Shown in pieces: positions 1 through 5,453 of a DNA stretch of 5,453 bases. The stretch is from Acidobacteriota bacterium. GTDB lineage: Bacteria; Acidobacteriota; Terriglobia; Terriglobales; Acidobacteriaceae. The notes under the pieces are model-generated. The model ran no database searches. It was not told the DNA's origin and saw only the letters and a list, made by a program, of their open reading frames with translations. The translations under genes and the position numbers were made by a program. Numbering within the stretch: position 1 is the first letter of the stretch; each line of letters begins with the position of its first letter. The stretch covers positions 2,418-7,870 of the forward strand of contig JAJZMO010000061.1 of NCBI GenBank assembly GCA_021798235.1. The letters run 5' to 3'.

Positions 1-4
1 CGCG

Positions 5-12
5 TCTCCTCT
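5..12 (-). promoter_or_regulatory. Shine-Dalgarno-like site for a gene starting off the left edge
   Basis: Read on the minus strand, the bases just after the gatA stop codon contain AGAGGAGA, a near-perfect Shine-Dalgarno core. Only four bases remain before the window ends, so a start codon at normal spacing would lie just outside. The inference is that a third minus-strand gene follows gatA closely and is probably co-transcribed with gatCA. Its identity cannot be seen. A purine-rich run could also occur by chance. Confidence 0.4.
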
Positions 13-29
13 GGAGTATCAGGATTGAT

Positions 30-1475
30 CTATCCCTGCTCGATCGCCTGTGCCACGCGCAAAATCGTTGCTTCGTCAAAGTGCTTGCCGAGCACCTGTG
101 CGCCAATCGGCAGCCCGGCTTTGGAGTTGCCACAGGGCACGGAAATCCCACAGATGCCCGCCAGATTCGCCGTCACCGTGTAGATGTCGGCCAGATACAT
201 GGCCACGGGATCGTCCGTCTTTTCTCCTAGGCGAAAGGCCGGAGTGGGGGCGGTGGGCGTCAACAATACATCCACTTCGCCAAAAGCGGTCAGGTAGTCG
301 CGCGTCAGCAGCGTGCGTACCTGCTGCGCTTTGCGATAGTAGGCATCGTAGTAGCCCGCGCTCAACACGTAGGTGCCGAGCAGAATGCGCCGCTTTACCT
401 CTGCACCAAAACCGCCATCGCGCGTGCGACGATACATTGCGCCCAAAGAATCGGCCTGCGGTGTGCGATAGCCGTAGCGGACGCCGTCAAAGCGGGCCAG
501 ATTGGCGCTGGCCTCTGCCGTCGCCAGCACATAATAAGTAGGGATTGCGTACTGCGTATGCGGCAGCGAAACATTGTGTAGCGTACACCCGGCGGCACGC
601 AGCTTGTCCATGGTTTTTTCGATCGACGCGCGCACCTCGGCATCCAGCCCTTCGGCAAAATACTCCTTGGGAATGCCGACGCGCAGGCCCTTCACAGGCT
701 TATCCAGCTCCGCCGTGTACTCCGCCACAGGGGCATGTGTACTGGTGGCATCCAGTGGATCGTGCCCCGCAATCACGTTCAGCAGAATCGCTGCATCGCG
801 GACCGTATGCGTAAACGGCCCCACACGATCCAGCGACGAGGCAAAGGCAATCAGACCATAGCGCGAGACGCGCCCATAGGTCGGCAGCAGACCCACCACG
901 CCACAAAACGAAGCTGGCTGGCGAATCGATCCTCCCGTATCTGTGCCCAGCGTGGCCACAGCCATATCCGCAGCTACCGCTGCCGCCGAGCCACCACTGG
1001 ATCCTCCGGGTACGCGATCCAGCGCGCGCGGATTGTGTACCGGCCCATACGCGGAGTTTTCATTTGACGAACCCATTGCGAACTCGTCGCAATTCAATTT
1101 ACCCAACAGCACGGCACCGGCTGCTTCCAGGCGCGCAACGGTCGTGGCGTCATACGGCGGCAGATAGCCTTCCAGAATCTTCGACCCCGCCGTCGTCGGA
1201 GCGCCCTGCATGGTCAGAACATCCTTGATGCCAATGGGCACGCCCGCCAAGGGCGGCAACGTCTCGCCCTTCGCCACAAGCGCATCGATGCGTGCAGCCT
1301 GCGTCAGCGCCCGCTCCTTGCTCAGCGACAGCCAGGCGTTGATCTTGGGATCTTCCGCTGCAATGGTCTGATAGAAGGATTCCGCCAGAGCCGTTGCCTG
1401 GGTCTTGCCGCTGGCCAGGGCCGCGCGCGTTGCATCAATCGTCAAAGGGGTCTGCGTGCTGGGAGCTGCCGTCAT
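30..1475 (-). CDS. gatA: Asp-tRNA(Asn)/Glu-tRNA(Gln) amidotransferase subunit A (GatA)
   Basis: GatA is the glutaminase subunit of the cytoplasmic GatCAB complex. It releases ammonia from glutamine, and GatB uses that ammonia to convert Glu-tRNA(Gln) and/or Asp-tRNA(Asn) to the correct amide form. The 481-residue protein is of typical family length and carries the whole amidase-signature core. The Ser-cisSer-Lys triad is visible as K84 in GVPIGIKD, S159 in PGGSSGGS and nucleophile S183 in DTGGSIRQPAS. The NCDEFAMGSSNENSAYGP block and the C-terminal GLPIGAQVLGK segment are also typical of GatA. The start at 1475 is preferred because GGAG sits six bases upstream. An in-frame ATG at 1487 would add four residues (METR) but has no ribosome binding site. 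gatC lies about 50 bases upstream on the same strand, so the two probably form an operon. No frameshift or missing catalytic residue is seen. Confidence 0.98.
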   Translation of the reverse strand: MTAAPSTQTPLTIDATRAALASGKTQATALAESFYQTIAAEDPKINAWLSLSKERALTQAARIDALVAKGETLPPLAGVPIGIKDVLTMQGAPTTAGSKILEGYLPPYDATTVARLEAAGAVLLGKLNCDEFAMGSSNENSAYGPVHNPRALDRVPGGSSGGSAAAVAADMAVATLGTDTGGSIRQPASFCGVVGLLPTYGRVSRYGLIAFASSLDRVGPFTHTVRDAAILLNVIAGHDPLDATSTHAPVAEYTAELDKPVKGLRVGIPKEYFAEGLDAEVRASIEKTMDKLRAAGCTLHNVSLPHTQYAIPTYYVLATAEASANLARFDGVRYGYRTPQADSLGAMYRRTRDGGFGAEVKRRILLGTYVLSAGYYDAYYRKAQQVRTLLTRDYLTAFGEVDVLLTPTAPTPAFRLGEKTDDPVAMYLADIYTVTANLAGICGISVPCGNSKAGLPIGAQVLGKHFDEATILRVAQAIEQG

Positions 1476-1525
1476 CCTTGTCTCCATGGTTGCTAGCTGG
1501 GAACTGCGCTGGTACGAGAGGGTGG

Positions 1526-1864
1526 TTAGCGCTCAATTACTTTGGGAACTTTGAAGCAGGCACCATCGGACTCCGGCGCGGTCGCCATCACAACTGCTCG
1601 ATCCAGCGAAGGCCGCGCAACATCCGCGCGCAAAAACTCTGCACCCGTCCAAGCGCTCTTCTGCGCCGCCGCAGCGAGAACCTCGCTCACCTGCGTCATG
1701 GGCGGCACATCCGTTGTGTCCAGTTGATTCAACTGCTCCACGTGGCCCAGAATCGCGCCCAAATCACGCACCATGCGCGGCTCTTCTTCTACTGTCAGTT
1801 CCAAGCTGGCAAGCTCTGCCACGCGCCGCACATCTTCCAAGGTGATCGTTTTCGATGCGTTCAT
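1526..1864 (-). CDS. gatC: Asp-tRNA(Asn)/Glu-tRNA(Gln) amidotransferase subunit C (GatC)
   Basis: GatC is the small subunit that wraps around GatA and GatB and stabilises the amidotransferase complex. The 112-residue product shows the family pattern throughout. The N-terminal helix reads TLEDVRRVAELASLELT, followed by a second helix with LGAILGHVEQLNQLDTTDV and the PPMTQV turn. The C-terminal tail runs LRADVARPSLDRAVVMATAPE to FKVPKVIER, matching the usual LRxDxxxxSLxRxxxxxNAPExxxxxFxVPKVIE signature. It is slightly longer than the common 95-100 residues because of an inserted alanine-rich stretch (near LAAAAQKSAWTGAEF) before the tail. The start at 1864 has AAGGA eight bases upstream. An in-frame ATG at 1915 would add 17 unconserved residues and lacks such support. 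It lies immediately upstream of gatA on the same strand. gatB must be elsewhere in the genome. Confidence 0.96.
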   Translation of the reverse strand: MNASKTITLEDVRRVAELASLELTVEEEPRMVRDLGAILGHVEQLNQLDTTDVPPMTQVSEVLAAAAQKSAWTGAEFLRADVARPSLDRAVVMATAPESDGACFKVPKVIER

Positions 1865-1872
1865 TTCCGGTG

Positions 1873-1877
1873 TCCTT
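1873..1877 (-). promoter_or_regulatory. gatC ribosome binding site
   Basis: On the minus strand AAGGA is followed by eight bases and then the ATG at 1864. This site decides the gatC start against the upstream in-frame ATG at 1915. The TAA stop of a 71-codon open stretch upstream (1876-1878) overlaps it. Confidence 0.7.
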
Positions 1878-1948
1878 AATCGCGGTTCAGAATCGAGAGA
1901 ACAAATTGGGCGCAAACTTCTCTAGCGCTGTTGGGTTCCACAAAGAAC

Positions 1949-1977
1949 AGTATATCGGCCACAGCCACTCCGGTCAG
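1949..1977 (-). promoter_or_regulatory. Candidate sigma70-type promoter for gatCA
   Basis: Read on the minus strand, CTGACC (4 of 6 matches to TTGACA) is separated by exactly 17 bases from TATACT (5 of 6 matches to TATAAT). Transcription would start near 1942 and give a leader of about 78 bases before gatC. The spacing and -10 match are good and the location fits, but a single promoter-like match in a 284-base divergent region is not proof. Confidence 0.4.
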
Positions 1978-2134
1978 GCGGGTCGGGTGCATCCGCAGTT
2001 CGGGACGCGGCGAAGCGAACTGCTGCCAGGCTTTGTCGGGAACAACTACAGCCTCGCTGCCGCAGATGGGAGGCTGCCTGTGGGCTGCGGGCTACATGAT
2101 AAACTTTTTCCGATACTCACTTCGCATTGCATCC

Positions 2135-2140
2135 AAAGGA
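2135..2140 (+). promoter_or_regulatory. Ribosome binding site of the outer membrane protein gene
   Basis: AAAGGA lies eight bases upstream of the ATG at 2149. It selects this start over the much longer open frame reaching back to 1855, whose extra 98 codons overlap the start of gatC and the intergenic region and show no protein-like pattern. Confidence 0.7.
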
Positions 2141-2148
2141 AACGATTC

Positions 2149-2892
2149 ATGAAGAGCATCCGCTTCTGCGGCATAGGACTGCTGTTGTTGTGTGGGGCCA
2201 GCATGGCCTTCGCACAAAAATACTCTACGAAATCATGGGACCAAAATGATGGCTACGTAAACCTTCTGGTAGGCGGGAATCTCGGCGGCCCTGTGGCCGG
2301 TGGTTCCGTGACGGCCACGGGCGGCGGAAGCTCCACTTCCTTCTCTCTTTCTGGCCTGACTGCGAAAAAAGGCCTGGTTGGTGGCATCGAAGCCGGCTGG
2401 TACCAAAGCACCTTCGGCGTGGAGATCGAAGACATGCTGGTGAAGGATGGGCTGGCTTCCGGCAACGTCACCCTGAGCAGCAGTTTGCTTGGAGGAAGCG
2501 CGAGCGGCACGCTGGATTCGTTCAATGCCACACAGAATTTCCTGCTCGCCAACGGCCTGCTGCGCTTTTTCAAGCAGGACAGCCCCTGGGGACTGTGGTA
2601 CCCCTATATCGGTGCCGGGGGTGGCTTTGTCTCCGGATCCGTCCGCGATGCCACCACGGGGACCTCGGGCTATTCCCTCCAATCGAGTCCAGCGGGGGAC
2701 ATCAAATTTGGCGTTGCCGGCACGTGGGATAACGGATTCGGCCTCTCTGCCGAGTATCAGATTCTCATCTCGGGATACAACATGGTTTTACCGCCAGCCA
2801 CATCCAATGGCCTATCCCTTTCCGGAACCTTGTCGGGAACTGCCATCAATTCTGTATTGAATGCTGGCATCAGCTATCACTTCCATCTGTAA
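2149..2892 (+). CDS. Outer membrane beta-barrel protein, specific function unknown
   Basis: This 247-residue protein begins with a clear Sec signal peptide. K2 and R5 precede a hydrophobic core (GIGLLLLCGASMAFA), with predicted signal peptidase I cleavage after A22 (AFA|QK). The core cysteine is preceded by leucines rather than a lipobox, so a lipoprotein is unlikely. The mature part is rich in Gly, Ser, Thr and aromatic residues in alternating patterns, has no hydrophobic helix, and looks like a small transmembrane barrel. Examples are GLVGGIEAGWYQSTFGVEIE near 75-94, YPYIGAGGGF at 151-160 (a strand typical of OmpW/OmpA-like barrels), and FGLSAEYQI at 197-205. The last strand ends YHFHL, where Y243, F245 and L247 alternate as in an outer membrane insertion signal, although the final residue is Leu rather than the usual Phe. 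The start is fixed by AAAGGA eight bases upstream and by the signal peptide. It is divergent from gatC and followed by a palindrome, so it is probably a single-gene transcript. The fold assignment is an inference from pattern. Confidence 0.85.
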   Translation: MKSIRFCGIGLLLLCGASMAFAQKYSTKSWDQNDGYVNLLVGGNLGGPVAGGSVTATGGGSSTSFSLSGLTAKKGLVGGIEAGWYQSTFGVEIEDMLVKDGLASGNVTLSSSLLGGSASGTLDSFNATQNFLLANGLLRFFKQDSPWGLWYPYIGAGGGFVSGSVRDATTGTSGYSLQSSPAGDIKFGVAGTWDNGFGLSAEYQILISGYNMVLPPATSNGLSLSGTLSGTAINSVLNAGISYHFHL

Positions 2893-2899
2893 ATACTGT

Positions 2900-2925
2900 G
2901 CCTGGGCGGTTCGAACCGCCCAGGC
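2900..2925 (+). terminator. Perfect 26-base palindrome, probable terminator hairpin
   Basis: Starting eight bases after the stop codon of the outer membrane protein gene, GCCTGGGCGGTTC is followed directly by its exact reverse complement, centred on TTCGAA. The RNA could form a GC-rich stem of about 11 pairs with a four-base loop. No T-run follows on the plus strand, so it does not fit the classical intrinsic terminator. Such hairpins directly after a stop often act as terminators or transcript stabilisers. Because it is symmetric it could also be a regulator binding site in front of the sugar operon. Confidence 0.5.
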
Positions 2926-3020
2926 TGCAGCAACGATCCCGCCAAGAACCCGGTAGCTGTGGCGCACGGCATGTAATCCTTCTATGCTTGCAGTACAGCG
3001 CTGTTACGCCTGCCCCAGCC

Positions 3021-4154
3021 ATGTCGCAAACTGGACGTGAATCCGTTTTCCATCGCACTTCCCTGCGGAAGCCTGCCCCGGGGAATGCTTTTCCTGCCAA
3101 CCTACGCATCCTGATCACCGGTGCAGGAGGATGGATTGGCTCCGCTTTGGCGCGCGCTGTTTGCTCGGCTCCGCAGAGCGCACAGCCCGCATCGCTGGTA
3201 TTGCTCGATGCGAGCGAGGGCAATCTCTACGCGATCGATGCCGCGCTGGGCGCAACCCCGCACACGGCCATCCTGGGCAGCGTGACGGATTCGATACTGC
3301 TCAACGAAATCCTCACCGTGCATCGTCCGCAGATTGTCTTCCACGCTGCCGCCTGCAAACATGTGCCGCTCTTGGAGTCGAATCCCTTCGCCGCGCTCGC
3401 CGTCAATGCGCTCGGCACACACCTGCTTGCCGAAGCCGCAGCTCGCTCCGGCGTGGAGACCTTCGTGCTGCTCTCCACCGACAAGGCCGCCGACCCCTGC
3501 GGCATCATGGGTGCATCCAAACGCATCGCGGAACTGGCCGTGCTGGCTCACGCTCCCCATGCTGCCATGCAGACAAAAATCGCGCGTCTGGTCAACGTAC
3601 TCGGCTCTCCCGGCAGCGTACTGCCGGTCTTTGCGCAGCAAATCGCCAGCGGGGGCCCCGTCACAGTCACCCACCCGCAGGCCGAGCGCTACTTCCTTTC
3701 CTTGGAAGAGGCCGTCTCGCTGCTGCTCTCCATCGCGGATCCCCTGGTTCCCTGCGGACTCTATGTTCCCCGCGTCGCCGCTCCGGTCAACATTCTGGAT
3801 CTCGCCCGGCAATGCCTGGCGCAACAGAAATCTGCGGCGGAGATTGTCTTTAGCGGTCTCCGTCCCGGAGAAAAATTAACAGAGTCGCTGCTGGCCACTC
3901 AGGAACGCTATGCCAACGAGACCGATGCGCTCGCAACAGACACGGCATCGGCGCTTCTGCGTCGCGTGCAAACTCCGACTCCGCCACGCAGTGACCTCGC
4001 CAGGATTCTATCCTCGCTGCAAGAGGCCGTTGCCCGCAGAGACCTGCCTGCCGCACTGGCCTGCGTGCGCCTGCTTGTGCCGGAATACACGTCCCCATCG
4101 AGCCTTGTCGACGTGTCCGTGCAGGCGCCAGTCGCAACGGGAGTACGAGAATGA
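3021..4154 (+). CDS. CapD/WbpM-type nucleotide-sugar 4,6-dehydratase, short soluble form
   Basis: This is a short-chain dehydrogenase/reductase of the polysaccharide-biosynthesis (CapD/FlaA1/WbpM) family. These enzymes typically convert UDP-GlcNAc to a 4-keto-6-deoxy intermediate. In the 377-residue product the NAD-binding motif is TGAGGWIG at 33-40. The family hallmark HAAACKHVPLLE is at 108-119, STDKA at 152-156 and MGASKR at 163-168. The substrate region AERYFLSLEEA is at 221-231 and LRPGEKL at 280-286. The usual catalytic Tyr is Met (M163 with S152 and K167), as in the Ser-Met-Lys subgroup typified by WbpM. Members of that subgroup usually have an N-terminal multi-helix membrane region of some 250-300 residues. 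Here only about 27 non-hydrophobic residues precede the first beta strand. The ATG at 3021 lacks an obvious Shine-Dalgarno site but is the only reasonable start. The GTG at 2898 would translate through the palindrome. The residues after about 292 are poorly conserved. Its stop overlaps the next start as ATGA, so the genes are coupled. The exact nucleotide and sugar cannot be read from sequence. Confidence 0.92.
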   Translation: MSQTGRESVFHRTSLRKPAPGNAFPANLRILITGAGGWIGSALARAVCSAPQSAQPASLVLLDASEGNLYAIDAALGATPHTAILGSVTDSILLNEILTVHRPQIVFHAAACKHVPLLESNPFAALAVNALGTHLLAEAAARSGVETFVLLSTDKAADPCGIMGASKRIAELAVLAHAPHAAMQTKIARLVNVLGSPGSVLPVFAQQIASGGPVTVTHPQAERYFLSLEEAVSLLLSIADPLVPCGLYVPRVAAPVNILDLARQCLAQQKSAAEIVFSGLRPGEKLTESLLATQERYANETDALATDTASALLRRVQTPTPPRSDLARILSSLQEAVARRDLPAALACVRLLVPEYTSPSSLVDVSVQAPVATGVRE

Positions 4155-5380
4155 ACGCACCGCAATCCTCGACGCGCCGCATCGCCGTGGTCACCACTTC
4201 GCGTGCGGATTACAGCCATCTCTACTGGCCGCTGCGCGCTTTGGCGGAGCATCCTGACGTGGATCTGCGCCTGATCGTTTTGGGCGCGCATTTGTCGCCA
4301 GAGTTTGGCCACACAGTGCAGGAGATTGAGCGCGACGGCATTCCCATCCACGCACGCATCGAATGCCTGCTCTCCTCGGACAGCGATGTGGGCATGGCCA
4401 AAACCATTGGCGTGGCCGCGCTCGGCCTGGCCGATACGCTCAGCAGTCTGCGCCCGGATTTGCTGCTGCTCATCGCCGACCGCTATGAGATGCTCGCGCC
4501 CGCGTCGGTGGCGCTGGCGCTGCGCATTCCCATTGCGCACATTGAAGGGGGCGAGATCAGCGAGGGCGCTATCGACAACGCTGTGCGCAATGCGCTGACG
4601 ATGATGGCGCATGTACACTTCACCTCTACAGAAGAAGGACGGCGGCGCGTCATCGCCCTGGGCGAAGAGCCGTGGCGCGTGCATCGAGCCGGTGCGCCCT
4701 CCATCGATCATCTGCGCCGCAGTACGCTGCTGCCGCGCACGGAGCTGGAGGCAAAGCTGCGCATCGCATTGCCGCAAAGGGGCAGTGCATCGCGCCTGGC
4801 TGCGGAGCGCATCCTCGTGCTTGCCTATCATCCGGTCACGCTGGCCCAGGACACAACGCGCGAGGCCGATGCGCTCTTTGCCGCGCTGGAGACAACCGAA
4901 GGCTGCTTGCTCTTTTGCTATCCCAATGCCGATGCGGGCGGGCGTGCATTGATTCGCCGCACGGAAGAATTTCTGGCGCGGCGCGGTCGGGGCCATCTCT
5001 TCGTCAATCTCGATGCAGTCACCTATTGGAGCCTGCTGCGCGAGGCCGATCTGTTCGTGGGCAACTCCAGCAGCGGCATCATGGAGACGGCCTCCTTCGC
5101 GCTGCCGACGATCAATGTCGGTCTGCGCCAACAGGGGCGCGAGCGCCCAGCGAATGTGCTGGACGCCGCTGCAGAACCTACCGCAATCCTTGCTGCCCTT
5201 CGCAAAGCAGACAGCCCTGAGTTCCGCCAAAGCATCCAAGGAATGCGCAATCCCTACGGCGAAGGCCACGCATCGGAGAAGATTGTCTCTGTGCTCACCA
5301 CACTGCCCCCCGCTGCAACGCTGCTGCTCAAGCGCGCGCAACCGATTGCAGCATCTCTGCCGGAGTTTGTGCCCGCGTGA
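4151..5380 (+). CDS. neuC: NeuC/LegG-type hydrolysing UDP-N-acetylglucosamine 2-epimerase
   Basis: The enzyme removes the nucleotide from a GlcNAc-type nucleotide sugar while inverting C2. It thereby yields free ManNAc (NeuC) or 2,4-diacetamido-2,4,6-trideoxymannose (LegG) for nonulosonic acid synthesis in the cytoplasm. The 409-residue protein has the two-domain GT-B-like epimerase pattern. TTSRADYS at 15-22 and VLGAHLSPEFGHT at 43-55 lie in the N-terminal domain. They are followed by ADRYEML (109-115, usually GDRYE), AHIEGGE (129-135) and GAIDNAVRNALTMMAHVHF (139-157). The C-terminal domain shows YHP (226-228), PNADAGG (258-264) and GNSSSGIMETASFALPTINVG (304-324). Conserved acids D110, E132, E135 and D142 are present. 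RADYS, GAID and the HxHF segment fit the NeuC/LegG branch better than the non-hydrolysing WecB branch. A tail of about 20 residues extends beyond the usual length. GGGAG seven bases before the ATG and the ATGA overlap with the dehydratase support the start. Whether the substrate is UDP- or GDP-linked, and plain or diacetamido, is inferred only from context. Confidence 0.94.
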   Translation: MNAPQSSTRRIAVVTTSRADYSHLYWPLRALAEHPDVDLRLIVLGAHLSPEFGHTVQEIERDGIPIHARIECLLSSDSDVGMAKTIGVAALGLADTLSSLRPDLLLLIADRYEMLAPASVALALRIPIAHIEGGEISEGAIDNAVRNALTMMAHVHFTSTEEGRRRVIALGEEPWRVHRAGAPSIDHLRRSTLLPRTELEAKLRIALPQRGSASRLAAERILVLAYHPVTLAQDTTREADALFAALETTEGCLLFCYPNADAGGRALIRRTEEFLARRGRGHLFVNLDAVTYWSLLREADLFVGNSSSGIMETASFALPTINVGLRQQGRERPANVLDAAAEPTAILAALRKADSPEFRQSIQGMRNPYGEGHASEKIVSVLTTLPPAATLLLKRAQPIAASLPEFVPA

Positions 5381-5453
5381 GCGCGCCCCAGCCCAATGCG
5401 CTGCAAATTCCACTCTCCGCGCCCGACATTGGCGCAGCGGAGATGGAGGCCGT
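5377..5453 (+). CDS. DegT/DnrJ/EryC1-type aminotransferase, N-terminal fragment (cut by window edge)
   Basis: An open frame starting with GTG overlaps the neuC stop codon (GTGA) and runs to the window edge, giving 25 complete codons. Residues 10-26 read QIPLSAPDIGAAEMEAV. That is the characteristic opening of PLP-dependent sugar aminotransferases, which typically begin IPLSxPxIGxEExxAV and continue into the cofactor-binding domain. No ATG occurs in this frame at the right place; the ATG at 5395 is in another frame. A GGAG lies about 11 bases before the GTG. In this operon the enzyme would be expected to aminate the C4 keto group made by the dehydratase, as LegC, PglE or PseC do. The catalytic lysine and most of the protein lie outside the window, so the family call rests on a short but distinctive motif and on its neighbours. 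Confidence 0.8.
   Translation, partial: MSAPQPNALQIPLSAPDIGAAEMEA

Noticed and set aside
50..1167. Several plus-strand open frames opposite gatA
   Set aside because: gatA is unambiguous on the minus strand, and the opposite frames have low-complexity, Arg/Ser/Cys-rich translations without motifs.
2075..2117. Promoter-like hexamers (GATAAA, GATACT) upstream of the outer membrane protein gene
   Set aside because: Neither has a reasonable -35 partner at normal spacing, so no promoter call is justified.
1855..2148. A 98-codon N-terminal extension of the outer membrane protein frame
   Set aside because: It overlaps the start of gatC, shows no conserved pattern, and would bury a perfect signal peptide that has its own ribosome binding site.
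2960..2988. TATGCT as a -10 element for the sugar operon
   Set aside because: It matches only 4 of 6 positions and the sequence 17 bases upstream (TGGCGC) is a poor -35, so it is not distinguishable from chance.
2898..3020. Upstream GTG start for the dehydratase, adding 41 residues
   Set aside because: The extension translates through the palindrome, has no ribosome binding site, and does not resemble the membrane segments of longer CapD proteins.
3908..5413. A 501-codon open frame on the minus strand opposite neuC and the end of the dehydratase gene
   Set aside because: Its translation is rich in Arg, Ala, Gln, Cys and His with no recognisable domain. It is an antisense shadow of GC-rich coding sequence, while the plus strand there has clear family motifs.

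Overview
The window holds five complete protein genes and the first 25 codons of a sixth, with short intergenic gaps. It is a GC-rich bacterial chromosome segment. GatCA plus an N-terminal signal peptide and beta-barrel protein point to a Gram-negative (diderm) bacterium that makes Gln-tRNA and/or Asn-tRNA by transamidation. The protein style and base composition would suit an Acidobacteriota-like soil bacterium. That placement is an impression only, because no rRNA or other diagnostic marker is present.

Layout. (1) Minus strand, 1864 down to 30: gatC then gatA, two subunits of the tRNA-dependent amidotransferase. gatB is not in the window. A strong Shine-Dalgarno-like sequence just past gatA, at the left edge, suggests another minus-strand gene starts just outside. 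(2) 1865-2148: a 284-base divergent intergenic region. It carries a plausible sigma70-type promoter for gatCA and a 71-codon open stretch without a good start. (3) Plus strand, 2149-2892: a signal-peptide-bearing outer membrane beta-barrel protein of unknown specific role. (4) 2893-3020: a 26-base perfect palindrome, probably a terminator hairpin. (5) Plus strand, from 3021 to the right edge: a tightly packed sugar-biosynthesis operon. Its genes are a CapD/WbpM-type nucleotide-sugar 4,6-dehydratase lacking the usual membrane domain, a NeuC/LegG-type hydrolysing 2-epimerase, and the start of a DegT/DnrJ/EryC1-type aminotransferase. Both junctions are 4-base start/stop overlaps (ATGA, then GTGA).

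How the genes work together. Dehydratase, aminotransferase and hydrolysing 2-epimerase are three of the enzymes needed to turn UDP-GlcNAc (or GDP-GlcNAc) into 2,4-diacetamido-2,4,6-trideoxymannose. That sugar is the precursor of legionaminic-acid-type nonulosonic acids used to decorate surface glycans or flagella. The order and coupling make this the best reading of the right-hand half. The acetyltransferase, NeuB-like synthase and CMP-sugar synthetase that would prove it are not in the window. I see no mobile elements, CRISPR arrays, tRNA or rRNA genes, and nothing that is clearly a previously undescribed system.
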